DNA of 64,000 nt from the NCBI GenBank assembly GCA_013350335.1, contig CM023535.1:28321631-28385630 (forward strand). Reading direction: 5' to 3'. Made by a program: the position numbers and the translations under genes. The stretch comes from Chimonanthus salicifolius (lineage: Eukaryota; Streptophyta; Magnoliopsida; Laurales; Calycanthaceae). The notes beneath the pieces are model-generated. The model made no database searches. It worked only from the letters and a program-made list of their open reading frames with translations, and was not told where the DNA came from. Numbering within the stretch: position 1 is the first letter of the stretch; the number at the start of each line of letters is the position of its first letter. This document shows positions 10,992 to 24,083 of the stretch, one piece after another.

Positions 10992-12495
10992 ATAGGAATG
11001 CTCTGTCTGTCGGCATGTACCACATATCATTTTCCCTCAGGTGACCAAAATATCACTCTGCAGAGATGATAGTCAATGCTGGCCTGGAAGTTAGCCAACC
11101 AATCCATGCCAAATATAATGTCATATTCTGTCATCTCAAGTACCAGATAAACTTAAATCTGAACCCAGGTAGTTCAGTGTCTACAGATGTGCAGATCAGA
11201 CCCAATGATGTGTCTCCAATAGGGGATACAATAGTAAGTGCAATGGACAATTGTTGTACTAGAGTACCAGTAGCAGATATGAAGGTAGCAGATATAAAGG
11301 AGTGGGATGCTTCTGAATCAAATAATGCAAAGGCATATGAACTACCAACTACTGCCATACCTTGAATCACCGAATGATCCACTGTCTCTGGAGAAGGAAC
11401 CAAAGTATATAGTTGTCCAGATCCTGTCGGAATAGGTTCCCGTCCAGTCTGGTTATGTGCTCTGGATGCTTGTGGCTGAGCTGGTCGAGCTGGAGGACGG
11501 AAAGAACCCCTGGAGTGAGGAGGTCTATTGTTCTGTGGACACTCCCTCTTGAAATGGCCCTGCTGGCTACATTGGAAACAAGTGCTAACACCTCGAGGAA
11601 TTTGAGAGATTGATCCTGATGTGGAGGGTTGATTGGGACGAAAACCACCAGTGGACCGAGTAAAAGTGAGGGTCTCCCAAAGTTGGGTCTAAATCTCTTG
11701 TTCGGGTGGAAAATATTTCCCCCGCTCTGACTTCGTTGGTTATCCACAAACCTGACTATCTTCCCAACTCTTGCTCAGCTATGCTAGCTCAACTAACCAC
11801 TTCTGCCAAAGTGGTTGATTTGAAGATTGTGACTTTGGCTCTTAGGTTAGGTCGCAGGCCTCGTTCAAACTTCCGGGCCTTCTTGTTTTCTGTGTCCACC
11901 ATGTATAACATGATAGACGGATGAATTCCTGATAATAGTCCGCAACAGTCATTGTGCCCTAGACCAGAGCTATGAACTCTTATGGCTGGCGCTCCTTCTC
12001 TTCCTCTGGAAAATAATGATCCAGGAACATTCCAGGGAACTGGTCCCTTATCATCTCAGTCCTTTCCCTTACTGGAATCTGTGCCTACTAACGTTCTATA
12101 ATTCTCCACCATTTGCTAGCATCATCCACCAATTGTGAAGTAGCCAGTAGTATCATGTCCTCGTCACCAGTGATCTTGAGCAGCTTCAAAATCTTGGTGA
12201 TATTCTCAATCCAGTTCTCCGCTCCCACGGGTCCTTCTTTCCCTTTGAAATAACGGGGGCGCTGTTGTTGAAAGTCCTTGACCATATTTTTGTCATGCGA
12301 TTCATTGGAGGTTACGCCTCGATTGCCGTTCTGATGTTGCTGTAGAACAGAAGTGACTATTGCTTGTACTAGGCTCTACAACTCAGGAGGTACTTCAGGA
12401 ATGTTCACACTATTCTGTCCCTCTTCCTAGTGTGGGTTCTGTACCTCTTCCTCCTGATGCGGGTTTTGTCGGGTATTTCCTCTTCTTGGAGGCAT
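10992..12495 (-). pseudogene. gag-protease pseudogene of element B
   Basis: It starts at ATG 12495 (MPPRRG) and gives a gag with FQQQRPRYFKGKEGP, GAENWIENI and LLATSQLVDDASKWWR, the normal retrotransposon gag core. Two or more CAG-to-TAG type stops lie early in gag (at the counterparts of PHQEE and PELQSL), followed by a stop near 12088 and frame changes through 11400-12000. Protease follows at 11131-11403: HSVIQGMAV and the active-site strand, which reads LFDSEASH instead of the usual DSGASH, a Gly-to-Glu change next to the catalytic Asp. The sequence continues past FGMDWL to the insertion point at 10992. It is clearly dead. It still preserves a gag segment (GPVGAENWIENI) that D has lost. 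Confidence 0.88.
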
Positions 12496-12911
12496 TTTCC
12501 TAAGTCATTGAAACATTGTTTGACTTAGTTTTCTCATAAAATTTATGTTTACATAGTTGGGGAATTGCCTAATCATCATCTTGTATTTCTTGTTTTGGAG
12601 AATTTTCCTATGTAACACATATTGTTTCTCATTTTGGGGAAATCCTAATGTTTCTTGTTTTGGGGAAATATGTCCTATTTCGCTATTTTTGATAAATCCA
12701 TAATTATAGTGATTGTCCTTCCCTTGCTGTTATTCTTTTCATCAAGTGTTGTTCTCAGATTGAATGCTTACTGTCTGATTCTCAACACAGTAAATTAATC
12801 CGGCCCCCGTGCAGCAGACTCCGAAGAGTCGGTCAATTGGGATTCTTATCTTGTTAGTGAGACATGATACCATATTAATCTTACTTTGTAAGATTTAACA
12901 CTTCCGGTTTT
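12496..12911 (-). other. Leader of element B
   Basis: About 415 bp between primer site and gag, rich in TTTCCCCAAAAC-like repeats as in A and D. The upstream acidic zinc-knuckle ORF of D is absent here, so that ORF is not universal in the group. Confidence 0.65.
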
Positions 12912-12923
12912 GCTCTGATACCA
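12912..12923 (-). other. Primer binding site of element B
   Basis: The plus strand reads GCTCTGATACCA, i.e. TGGTATCAGAGC on the minus strand. It lies two bases from the LTR end at 12926. Confidence 0.95.
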
Positions 12924-14339
12924 ACTGTAACGCCCCGCCCTTTTTCACTCGCCACAAATCAGAGTATATTTTTTTTTTATAAATAAATAAAGAGTGAGAG
13001 AGAGCAGGGTACGTCACGATACGAGATAAGTCCGAGTTTCCAAAACCCGACCCTTAACTGGCCATCTTTACGTGTGCATGGACTAAGTCCACTTAAACAT
13101 TTCACACGCTTAACAATAATTGCGGAATTAATATATGAATATGATACCATTCATATACATGATAATCAATAAGCAAGGAAGCCAATCACCATATAAATAA
13201 CTGAAACGTAATTAATATCAAACCATAGCAAAATAATTCTAAGTTATTACAATCCCAAAAATATCAGTTATCTCAATACATCATTCCAAAATGAAACTAA
13301 GTAATATAAGAATGAATTTGCCCAAGCTCCTATGCTTGGCTCCCATCATGTCCCATGTCCTTGTCATTTCCTGTTCCATCATCTATAGGGTAGAAGTAGG
13401 GCGTTAGTGAACGCGCCAAGTAGGAACTCCAAATTGGGTTATGTTAATATAGGATCAATATAAAATCAAAAGAGAAAATATCATACCATGTTGATAACCA
13501 TCTCATAGTACTAAAAACAGTGCATGATAATCATATCTAAATCATGCTAATGTACGTGTCATGTCATGGGTGTCATATGCCAATGATCTCTCCCCCATTT
13601 TCCATATCCAATCACAACACAAATCATATCAATAGTTTCATTGATAAAATAAAGTCATATCAAAGTGTTCCCTTGGCCATTTACGTTCGCAGTGTTTTGT
13701 GATGGCACCACCAGGTCACTGTTATACCTCCCGACGTATGTTCATCGGAATTAATGATGGAGCGTGGAATCCTCCCTCTACGCAGGGTTTCGGGACTGGT
13801 TACCCTGGAGCTCTTCGGCCCAGACTACGTCGTACCCATTTCTAGCAATCCCGGACAAGGTCAACATAATAATAGTTCACATGGCTTCATACAAGCTAGT
13901 CTCAAGCCCCAAAGTCATGTCCGGACAGCTCATAACTTGGCTTGTTGTCCCATGTACCCCCTCCCATGCCATGCAGGAGATAATGAATGCAAGTATGCCA
14001 TTTTTATGTCAAATATCACTGAAATTCAGTTCATAAAACATAACCATTTGTTTAACCAAAGTAAACCAACATGTTTGGGAATAAAAACCAGTAACAATAT
14101 ATAATCAATAGTGTCTCAACAAGGTAGGAATCCTACCAAAGTCCGGTATATTGTCCTTGCTGTTTTGTGAAGGTAATGTTTGACGATCACGTCGAAACGA
14201 ATCGCAAACCCTTTGCGAATCTCCTTACCTTATTACATGTAATCATATAAATAAATCAATCTAACTATCCATTTAATTTTCACCATCCCTTACGTCCTGC
14301 CAGATGAACAGTAACATTTGGAAAAATATTCAAAAATTA

Positions 14340-14892
14340 TTCCTTTCAATTCAGTCGACTGAATCATGTCCAGATACAATCCTCTGTCTTACCCGTAAAC
14401 TTTCAGTCGACTGAAATACATATTCAGTTGGCTGAAACACAACTCGGAACTGTTTAGCCTTGACTCAGAATCTTTCAGTGAGTCGACTGAATCATAGATT
14501 CAGTCGACTGACTTTGGATTAGATCATCTGTGTATTCGGCTAGTACACATTCAGTCGACTGAATCATCAATCAACCGATTACGTGTTTGATATACATACT
14601 TTCAGTCGACCGAATCTGGCTGAAACTCACCAGACCTCTTTCTTATTTGATACGTTTATGTTCAGTCGACTGAATCCTAGATTCAGTAGGCTGAACCACC
14701 AATAAATCTGATATATTTTAATCCAGCCCATGTTCAGTAGGCTGAAATGCCAAGAAACTGTTTTCTGTTTCGGCCAATACCAGTTCAGTCGACTGAATCC
14801 CAGATTCAGTCGGCTGAAACTTCCAGAAAGCCTTTGCCTGCTTCGCAAGCACTAGTTCATTCGACTAAATCTAATATTCAGTCGACTGACTG
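14340..14892 (-). repeat. Array of TTCAGTCGACTGAA palindromes in the LTR of B
   Basis: About fifteen perfect or near-perfect copies of a 14-bp palindrome in 550 bp, for example near 14350, 14402, 14498, 14551, 14600, 14660, 14783 and 14876. Several occur as head-to-head pairs separated by CCYAGA or ATCATAG, so larger foldbacks can form. Variants include CAGTAGGCTG and CAGTTGGCTG. The array occupies the LTR zone where related LTRs carry GGTTCGGCC hairpins. Confidence 0.9.
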
Positions 14893-15821
14893 TTTGTCAG
14901 TCTTCTCTGTTTGCTTATTTTGCGAATCCTTTCTTTATGAAATCCACTCCTTATCATTTTTAAACATATATAACATCATTCACATATCTCCTAGTGAATT
15001 TACTCGACCTACTAGCCAAAGCTAGTATCTCATCCATAACTATTCAATCTTTGCATTATAACATGGATTCGAATGTCACCTTTCTTTTGTTTCAAATCGA
15101 TACTAATCCTTAAATGGGTTTCCACTCTATGGACTTACAAGAGTTTGGCCAGCCCTTTTATCAAACATGGAACCCATAGGTTCGACCACACCATGACCAA
15201 AACTATGGTTTCCATTTAATCTTAATCTTATATAGTTAAACTTATACATACCTTCTTTCTCGTCTCCATCGTTTCTTTTTTAACTGAATTCCTTCCTTAA
15301 TCCTTCTTTCCTTCCTTTGTTCTTCAACAATTCTCTAAGTCCAGAGGTGTAGGTGGAAGAGATAGAGGTACAAGAGAGAAATCTCTTTGTGCAATAGATA
15401 GATTAATCGGCCAAGGGGTATAGAGTGCCCCTTGGTTGGTGTCTTTTAAGAAACAACCCAAATCCTTTCATCTCCTCCCTTTATGACTTGTCTATCCCAT
15501 GTGTCCCTTGGTTAACCAAGGAGACCCCTGGCTAAAACCAAGGCATCCCTCTGACTTCCATCGAGTTTACTTTAAAATGGAAACTCACCATCTTCCCACT
15601 CAACTCAACTCATAGCTTAACTCAATTACTTGTTTCCATTTGAACTCACTCATGGTTGACCAAGTCAACCATGACTTAGCCGACCATGCATGTACATGAC
15701 ACGAGGGTTGCGTCTTGGCCATGTCATTCGATGATGTGGCACCTTGTCTAGTTGGCTTATAAACATGCCACATGGCAATGCCACATCACCCACATGCCAC
15801 CTCGCTTGATGAGGTGGATTT

Positions 15822-18800
15822 TGTAATGGCCCGAAATTTGTAAATCAATATATAGGTGGATATTATTTATTTTAATGGTGGAAATTGGAAATTTGATGGA
15901 ATAAAGGGTAAATGGATCAAGATTTGGACAAAGGCCCAAGTATGGCCCAATGGACTATGGATTGGATTTAAATTCATTTAAGGGGTCAATGATGGTCAAT
16001 TGGGCGAAGAATGGTCAAATTGGGCCCAATACCCATTTGGGACCCAATGGGTCAAGATAATGTAAGCTCTAAGGTAAATAGGTAAGAAGTAAATTTTAAT
16101 TGGGCCATGGGCCCAATGGTGATCCAATAAGAGTGAATGGATTGGATTAGTTGATGTGAAAATCACCTAAGCTAATTCTAATTAGACCAAGATGATGTGG
16201 CCGATTGGGACCCACCTCCACTTCACCAAGTGAGGTGGCGTGTGGACCAAGGATTGGTGGGGCCGGCCACCATGGTTGATTTAATCAACCATGGGTAGAG
16301 TAATGGAATTAGGTTAAGTGGGAATTAATTAACCTAAGGTAATTAACTAATTAATTAAATGATTAAATTATTTAAAAGGTGGTCAAAGGGGTCAAAAGAT
16401 GGAAAACTAAACCTTTCCACCTTAAGAAGCCAAAAACGTTGGCTTGGTGGAGTTTATCCCAACCACCATAAAGCATAAAGCATAAAGTATAAAGCATAAA
16501 AAATATCTTATGTAGTAGGTGGGAAAATTAAAGGTGAAGTGTAGTTTAAGCAAGCCTTGGGATAAGATGGTTTTCTTTTCATTCTCTCCCATTTCATTCT
16601 CTTCCTCTCTTGCTCTTCACCACCGTCCCACACCAAGGAAAGAAAGAAGAAGAAAAACTTGGAAGAATAAGAGAAGAAAAGAGAGAAGAAAGGAGCAAGT
16701 GTTGGCCACCACTCCAAGATAAAAGCTTGGTATCTTCTTTTTCACCATCTCCTCCTCTCACTCTCTCAAGTACACCCCATCTTGGCCGACCCAAGCTATG
16801 ATGTTTTTCCATTGATTAAGCTCATCTTGGCCAATCAAACAAGGAGAAGAAGAAGAAAGAAGGCCAAGGAGTTCAAGAGGAGGAAGAAAAATCGGAGGAG
16901 CCGTCGGATTGTAAGTATTTCTAAAACAAGAGATTAGATTTTTTTTTTTTAGGGTTTAAGAGATTATGAAATCCATTGCTTGGATTTAATGGTGGCCAAA
17001 TTATTATAGGCCTTGGATCTCAAATCCATCCAATGGAAAGATGAGAAATGGATAAAGTGGGAGAGATGGATTAAGAAAAAAATAAAGGATGCTTTAAGGG
17101 TTTTATGTATTAAAAATTTTATACAAACATGGGAGAGATAGATTAAGAAAAAAAAAAACAAATGGATTAAGGACATTATGTTTTTAAATTATTTAAGCAA
17201 TAGATGTATGGAAATTTTGGAAGGAAGCATGGTAGATAATTAAGTGATGAGTTAGGGTTTTAAAGAATGGAAGTCATGGAGGATGAGTTAGGGTTTGAAG
17301 ATTTTAATGGTTAAATGTAGGTAATTAAGGATCTTTAATGGAGTTTTTAGGGTTAGTATCATGAAAGAATGATTAATGATGTTAGCATTTTAAATGATTA
17401 AATGTTGGTAAATTTTAAAAGGGGTTTGAATGTGGAATGATGATGGATGTAAAATAATGGGAAAAAAGAAATGGGGAATGTTGGTGGTGTTGATGAACCC
17501 TATGGTAATGTATTTATAATTTTATGGACGGAATGTTTTTAAATCCTATGGTGATGAAATGGGGTTTTTAGGTTTAAAACCATGGAAGGGGTTAATGATT
17601 TTGAAGGTTTTGAGTGAAAGAATGATAGTAAATTGTAAAGGGGTTTTTAAATGAGGGAATCCATGGATGAAGGTTAATGTTGTTATGGTCTTAAATGTCA
17701 CCAATGAATGATGAACCTTAGGGTGATGTGTTGGTAGTTTTGATGGACCAAAATATACCAAATTGATGATCAAAATTGATGATTTAAATTGCATGATGTA
17801 AATCTCCTCATGGGAGGGCTTGTTATGGATCTATATGTGGTGAAAAAGACCCAAGGAAAAATGGGGTTTAGTTTAAATTTAAAGGGGCTAATTTTATTGA
17901 AACCCATGACCCATTTGCGGGTCAATTTATGGGTTAGATTTGGGATTATACATGTGAGTAATGAATGGGGATTAGGTTGAATCAAGTGGCTAATTTGTGA
18001 TGATGTTATGGCTAAGGAGTCATTAAGGGATCCAAGTCTATGGATCAATTGATGGGCTAAGTATGGGGTTACATATATGTTGAATGAATAAAGGTTAAGT
18101 TAATTAAATGGTTGATTTTAATGATCATATGACATGGTTGATGGGTCATTAACGGACCTAAGTTATGGATCATTAATGGGTCTAAGTTGTGGATCAATTA
18201 TGGACCATAATGTACATGGATAAATGAGTGACTAGTCATGGAAAAGTGGTAGTGGGAAAATCGTAAATATGGGCCAAGATAAAGAAACCCATGGAAGATG
18301 ATCATGGACTTAGGGACTCTAAGTAATAACCATGTGTGTGATAAATGAAGCCTAGGGTGGCTGGTTTGTAGACTTGTGTGATTAAAATGTTTAATGGACT
18401 AAATGGGACCCACAAAACCTAGTTAGTGAGGTTCGGTTATGGTGTATGGCCGAACTCCACTAAGGCATGCATTAGGGACTTAATCATGGATAAAACATGG
18501 ACTAATTATTAATGTATAATAAGGTACCGGATATCGCAGGTGGTACGCGATCGGTATTTGGTAGAATTCTAACCTTTTTGTAAGCCATGGATTAAGTATT
18601 ATGTGATAGTTTTTCTTTAATTTATATTTGGTAATCATGTGATTGTTTTAAGATGGCTTTTGGATTAAGTATCATGTGATGGTTTTCCTTTGATTTATTT
18701 CGGTAAGCATATGATTGTTTAAAGATGGGTTTTAAGGCTATGATGTATACATTGATGCTTTGCTTGATCTATTTTTGATAATCAAATTATATGTTTCATT

Positions 18801-19719
18801 GATGGGATTTTAAATGCCATGGTTTGTGCTATCATAAAAAAATGACATGGCATATGGCATCTACATCTCATCCATGACATGGAAAGGATATGGCATGAGA
18901 AGGAGGAAAGGAAACCGGAGTCCATGCTCCATCGGGGTGACCGAGAAGCAAGCATGGGGACACCTTGACGAGGCCTTACCATCAAGGACGATACATTGTG
19001 ATTGGTTATATCTTGATGAGGTTTTTCCGTCAAGGGGATATGACATTATGTATGGTTGAAAAAGGGACATTGTACGATGATGATGAGATTAATGGGTGGG
19101 ATTCATGAGATAGAACACCCATTGCATGACATTGCACCAAACTGCATGGTTTTGTTATAATATTATCTATATGCTTTGTTATCACTAATCCATGTGTTAG
19201 CCCTACTCGGAGTCCTACTGGGCGCGTTGTCTAACGCCTAACTTCTACCCTAGCTGATGACGCAAGAGATGGAGGAAACGGAGGACGAGACCGGAGCCAA
19301 GCTTAGGAGCTTGGGGAAGTGAGCTGTTTAGTTTATTTAAGTTTTATTTTGGAAATGTAATTTTGAGTAACTTAGCTGTCGGAATGTAATAACTTGCTAT
19401 GTTTTGGATTTTTTTTGGACAGTACAATTTAGTGGTATTTTAGTAATTAAATGGATGTTTCTTCCCTGCTATCTGAAAATTGGTAGGATAGTCTCTATTA
19501 CAATTTCCGCACTTAGTTTAAATAATTCCTTGAGCTTACTTCTACGTGTGAACCGTTTTTCGTGGACTTAATTTCCACGCACACGTAGGGTTGGCCAGTT
19601 AGGGGCCGGGCTTTATAAGCTCGGACTTAACTTGCATCGTGACGTCCGCGCCCTTTGTCACTCTTACTTCAAAAAAAAAAAAAAGACTCTGATTTCGGTG
19701 AAAAGGGGCGGGCGTTACA
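15822..19719 (+). mobile_element. Solo LTR C (Ty3/gypsy family, 3898 bp)
   Basis: Starts TGTAATGGCCCG and ends GGGCGTTACA, with the perfect target duplication GATTT at 15817-15821 and 19720-19724. No internal region is present, so it arose by LTR-LTR recombination, the known route to solo LTRs. It contains only one clear GGTTCGG-type hairpin (18429-18457), a weakened W-box palindrome near 16270, the CCACCTTC/TGAGGTGG block near 16213, and the conserved ACTCGGAGTCCTACTGGGC block near 19207. It is inserted into the LTR of B. Confidence 0.95.
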
Positions 19720-20001
19720 GATTTAATGTCTTGGATCTTAATTGGGTAGCTGACCCAATTAATTTAACCTTACCCATTTACTTTAGAATCAGTTCATCTA
19801 TGACCCATTGAGTCCCAATTGGATAATTGACCCGTTAAATTAAACTTACCCATGATCTATTGGGTCTAAATTAGGTAATTGACCCAATTCCTTGCCCATC
19901 TAAGGTCCATTTCAATTATTTAAATATCAAATTCCATTAATTCACAATTTAAATAAACCATTCTAATATATAGTCATGAAATGAAAATCTAGGGTGTTAC
20001 A

Positions 20002-20869
20002 TGAGCATCCACGTTTGGGTGAGAAATTGGTATTTTTTATTCGGATCATTAACCCTGCACTCCTTTGGGGACATTCATCGTGCACATTCTTTGGGCTCTT
20101 TAATCGATTGCTTTGCACTCCTCTCTACACATTTGTCATGCTGAGTTGGGCTTTACGTAACTCGTTGATTCGTTTCGTTCGTTGAGATGCATGGGATGGG
20201 AGCATGCATCATAATTTGCATTTTGCATTTCATACACTTCAGTTATAATTGATTTAAATATTGGTTAAACTCTAAATGCCTAGATATTATATTGTTGTTG
20301 GTTGCTTGGTTGTTTTCTTTACTAGGCATGGAGCTCATCCCTTGCATTATAGGAAATCCATTGGAGATAGATGCTAGTCAAGTTCAAAAGCAGAATTGGT
20401 TTCGCTTGGAGTGTTTAGATTGGACCATAACTCATTGATTTCCTTAGAATTTTCAAGACTTTATATTGAGGTTGTAAGACACTTTTAAGTGTCACTTTGA
20501 TTTATTAGTTGGTTGTTGGATTATCGTTGAGCTTCTTTTTTCAACTTATAGTTGGGGAAGCTTTGACTTTATTTGATGATAGATTTACTGTATGGATTTG
20601 AGATTAGACCTCCTATAAGATAGATTATTTTATTTTGTTGGACTAATAGTTTGATACTAAACTAGATGAGAACTAATCCTATATGGGGATGTTGTTATAT
20701 TGACATGGGTAAATTATTGAAATAATTTCGCACTCTAATTAGATTGATTATACTATTGGAGTTGAAATAAAGAAAAAAATCAGCTATGGATTTTGTTATT
20801 CCCGTTATTGGATCGTGTTTGAGTCGTGTTAGGCTCCGTTCGTTGTGTTAGACCGGGCGGGTCCTTACA
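20002..20869 (+). repeat. 3' part of LTR J1
   Basis: Ends CGGGCGGGTCCTTACA at 20869, a typical LTR terminus. Its beginning (TGAGCATCCAC, then TGGGTGA) matches J2 at about 35378, so it is the downstream part of a J-type LTR into which B was inserted. The upstream part should be left of the window. No coding sequence is seen. Confidence 0.6.
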
Positions 20870-20928
20870 CTACGTCCTTGTCCCTCTATTTTTTATAGTG
20901 GCTTGATCCAATGTGAAAGTTCCTCAAG
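20870..20928 (-). repeat. Fragment of a Copia K-type LTR
   Basis: A 59-bp piece containing TCCCTCTATTTTTTATAG, which recurs inside the neighbouring K' LTR near 21315. It looks like a scrap of a second K-type LTR into which both J1 and K' inserted. Confidence 0.45.
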
Positions 20929-22194
20929 TGCTAGAACAAGATTAACTCTAGAGGGGGTGAATAGGGCTATCTCCTTATTTGTTTGTCCTTTTAAAATTAC
21001 TTGATTAATTAAACAATTTACACTGGATAAATAATATTAATCAAGTTGTGATGTGTGCTAATAAGAGTGTGCCAGTTATAGATCAATCACACAAGCAAAG
21101 ACCAAACACCCTTATCACCATATTTATAGTGGTTCGGAGTAAACCCTCCTACATCCACTGATGGACTCACCCAACCTTGGGTTATCCCAATTCACTATAT
21201 GGGGAATTTCATCCTCATTAATATAGTAAGAATTCCACCTAACTCGATTGACAGGGAATTTCACAAAATCCCTATGATTTTGAAAGGTTCGACTTACCCC
21301 AGTCCACGTCCATATCCCTCTATTTTTTATAGAGGTTCAAGCACCACTCTTTAATCCACTTCACAAGATGATAAAATAAAGCAAACACTAAGAAACAATT
21401 GCCTTGTGAAAGCTCTCTTGATGTAGATGTTGTGCTTCTTGAAGAATCTCCCAATTTGATGTCGTTCAATGATGAAGATACGCTGAGTATGTGCAATTAC
21501 AATCCTTAGAAGGTCTCTAGGAAATTGGGCGACCTATATCTATAACGCCCTGCCCTCTTTCACCATGCCAAAAATCAGAGTCTATTTTTTTTTTTTTTGA
21601 AATAAAAAGTGACAAGAGAGCGGGACGTCACGATGCGAGCTAAGTCCGAGCTTCCAAAGCCCGGCCCTTAACTGGCCAACCATACGTGTGTGTGGACTAA
21701 GTCCACCGAAACAGTTCACACGTAATAAGTTAAGCTTACAGAATTAAACTTAATGCGGAATTATAATAGAGTTCTATCCTACCAATTATTAAATAGCAAA
21801 GAAGTACATCACTTAATTAATAAATACATTACCTTAGAATGTCCAAAAGTAAAGTCCAAACCATAGCAAATAGTCTAAGTTATTGTAGTCCCAACGAGCT
21901 AATTACTCAAATTACATTTCCATAAATAAAACTTAAATAAATAAATCTAGCTCATCCAAGCTCCTAAGTTTGGCTCCGATCGCGTCCTTCGCTTCGCCCA
22001 TTTCCTGTGTCATCATCTAAGGTAGAAGTAGGGCGTTTGGCAACGCGCCCAGTAGGTACTCCGAGTAGGGTCAACACATTGATTAGTATAAGCAAAAACA
22101 CATAGATATAAGTAATATCAAAACCATGCAAGTTAATGCCATGCCATGGGTGTCATATGCCATGAGTCCCACCCATCATCCATATCACAATCAC

Positions 22195-22375
22195 ATAGTA
22201 TCCCTCTTGATGGATAATGCACATCAAGGTATCCCCACGAATGCCTTACGGACGCCCCGACGGAGCGTGGACTCCGGTTTCATTTTAAACATAGTCTCCC
22301 TCTTGATGGATAATGCACATCAAGGTATCCCCACGAATGCCTTACGGACGCCCCGACGGAGCGTGGACTCCGGTT
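22195..22375 (-). repeat. Tandem duplication of a stem-loop block in LTR E
   Basis: Two near-identical units of roughly 96 bp containing CCCTCTTGATGGATAATGCA and GACGGAGCGTGGACTCCGG. This is the minus-strand form of the ACCGGAGTCC..CTCCGTCGG module repeated in F, G, H and I. Confidence 0.85.
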
Positions 22376-24083
22376 ACAATTCAATCATACATCCCATGGA
22401 ATCAGTATGGATTCCACCCCACGGTTGCTTTATCGGAAATCCGAATGGAGCGTGGACTCCTCTCATTTTATCCCTCCCATGCCATGCATGAGGTGCAAGT
22501 GCAACATGCTATGTAATAATAATGAACATCATAGTATTAAAATCCCATCATTAAGACATATCATTTGATAGCAAATTAATTCAAGTAAAAACATCACATA
22601 TACATATTCCATGGTTTTCAATGAGGTAGGAATCCTACCAACATCCAAATACCGAGTCCTTGTGTTTCCGTCCAAAAATCGATCACCGATCGCGTCAAGC
22701 CGATCATACACCGCTTTTGAAATCCCGTTACCTTATTACATATAAATAAATCAAACCAATGATCCCTTTGATTTCCAACCGTCCCTACATCATCCTATGT
22801 CCTTTCCATTTACAACCATAGTCTTTTTTAAACCAAGTGGGTCCAACATCATTCCATTAGTTAATCATTTACATTAATGAAAACTCTAAGTCCATAAGAC
22901 ATTCTCCATCGGGTTCGGCCATACACCATGGCCGAACCCATGGTCCTTCATTTTTCACCATATTTCCATCTTAGCCATTATTCTTTCCATAGCTAATCAC
23001 TTAGCTTATTTACACATGACTTAGGTCCAAAACATGGATCCATAGCTAAACATTACATGCATGGATCAACAAATGATCCATCAACATGGTTCATGGGGTT
23101 CGGCCATACAACATGGCCGAACCCATGATGTTCATTTTACTCGCCCCTTTGAATCATTTACAACCATTAGGTCCATAACCAAAGTCCCTCCACGGGGGGG
23201 TTTAATCATACACTTAGGTCCATCATTTTAAATCATCATCTACCATATTTAAAACCCAATAAAATTACCAACATTCCTCCATCATTTTCATGGTCTAGAT
23301 ACATGTAAATACCTCAATATTTCTCCATGGGGTTCGGCCATACAACATGGCCGAACCCATGGTCCATGGTTCTTCACCATCTCCTCATTTTAAATCATGC
23401 TTTACAACATTTCTGTAACACCTCGGATTTTCAATTTATTATTTTTGTATAAAAATTATCCATTTAATTGATGAATATGAGATATGGATCTTATTTGGAT
23501 AAAGAATTGGGCCATGACCCAATTAGGACCCAATTGATTGTGGATTAGTGTTATTAAAAATTAAATGGATTTGAATAAATTTAGTGATGCATTTAAATAA
23601 ACGATTGCATGGCCGAATTTTAGATGTAAAAATCTACGTTTATGCGCATGGGATCTTTTAAGAAGGGTTTGCACATAATCTTAAATTAATTAAAAGAAGT
23701 GTCTAAATTTAACACAAAGGGCACACGGCATTGTGGTGTTTATTTTTAGCCTTGGCCGATTGGGAGGTTACTAAGTTAAGGGAAGGTTTTAAAATAGAAA
23801 GGGGAGTCGGCAATCATTAAACAAGGAAGGAGACTACACGGCATTAGCACTTCCTAAATTTGGATTAAGGAAAGATTATAAAAGAAGAGAAGGACTAGGG
23901 GCACACGGTTTTACCACCCTTAGCAGAATTTTATTTCATCTCTCTCAATTGCCATTCTCGCCAAGATCAAAAGCAAGGAGAAGAAGAAGTTTGTTTGGCC
24001 AGCAAAGGGAAAGGAAGAAGAAGATTGGAAGAGCAAAGAGGTTAGTACCTTAATGGTATAATTTTATGTTTGAAACAAAAGGA

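Larger units (their letters stand above)
10992..20001 (-). mobile_element. Ty3/gypsy element B (partial: 5' LTR, leader, gag, protease), interrupted by A and C
   Basis: Read on the minus strand, an LTR (plus coordinates 20001 down to 12926) is followed by a primer site, leader, gag and protease. The coding region stops abruptly at 10992, where A is inserted; the rest of pol and the 3' LTR should lie left of the window. Solo LTR C splits the 5' LTR. The base run outside the LTR start is TGAGC at 20002-20006; its partner is not in the window. Confidence 0.9.
12926..20001 (-). repeat. 5' LTR of element B, split by solo LTR C (about 3.17 kb of its own)
   Basis: On the plus strand it opens TGTAACGCCCCGCCC (the LTR end, inverted) at 12926 and closes GGGTGTTACA at 20001 (the LTR start, inverted). 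Removing C and one copy of its target duplication leaves about 3173 bp. The conserved GGTAGGATTCCTACC palindrome is at about 14124. A paired W-box lies at 15651-15673. In place of GGTTCGGCC hairpins it carries the TTCAGTCGACTGAA array described separately. Confidence 0.9.

Noticed and set aside
14340..14892. CRISPR-like array
   Set aside because: Palindromes with irregular spacing, plant LTR context and no cas genes; spacing units are not spacers.
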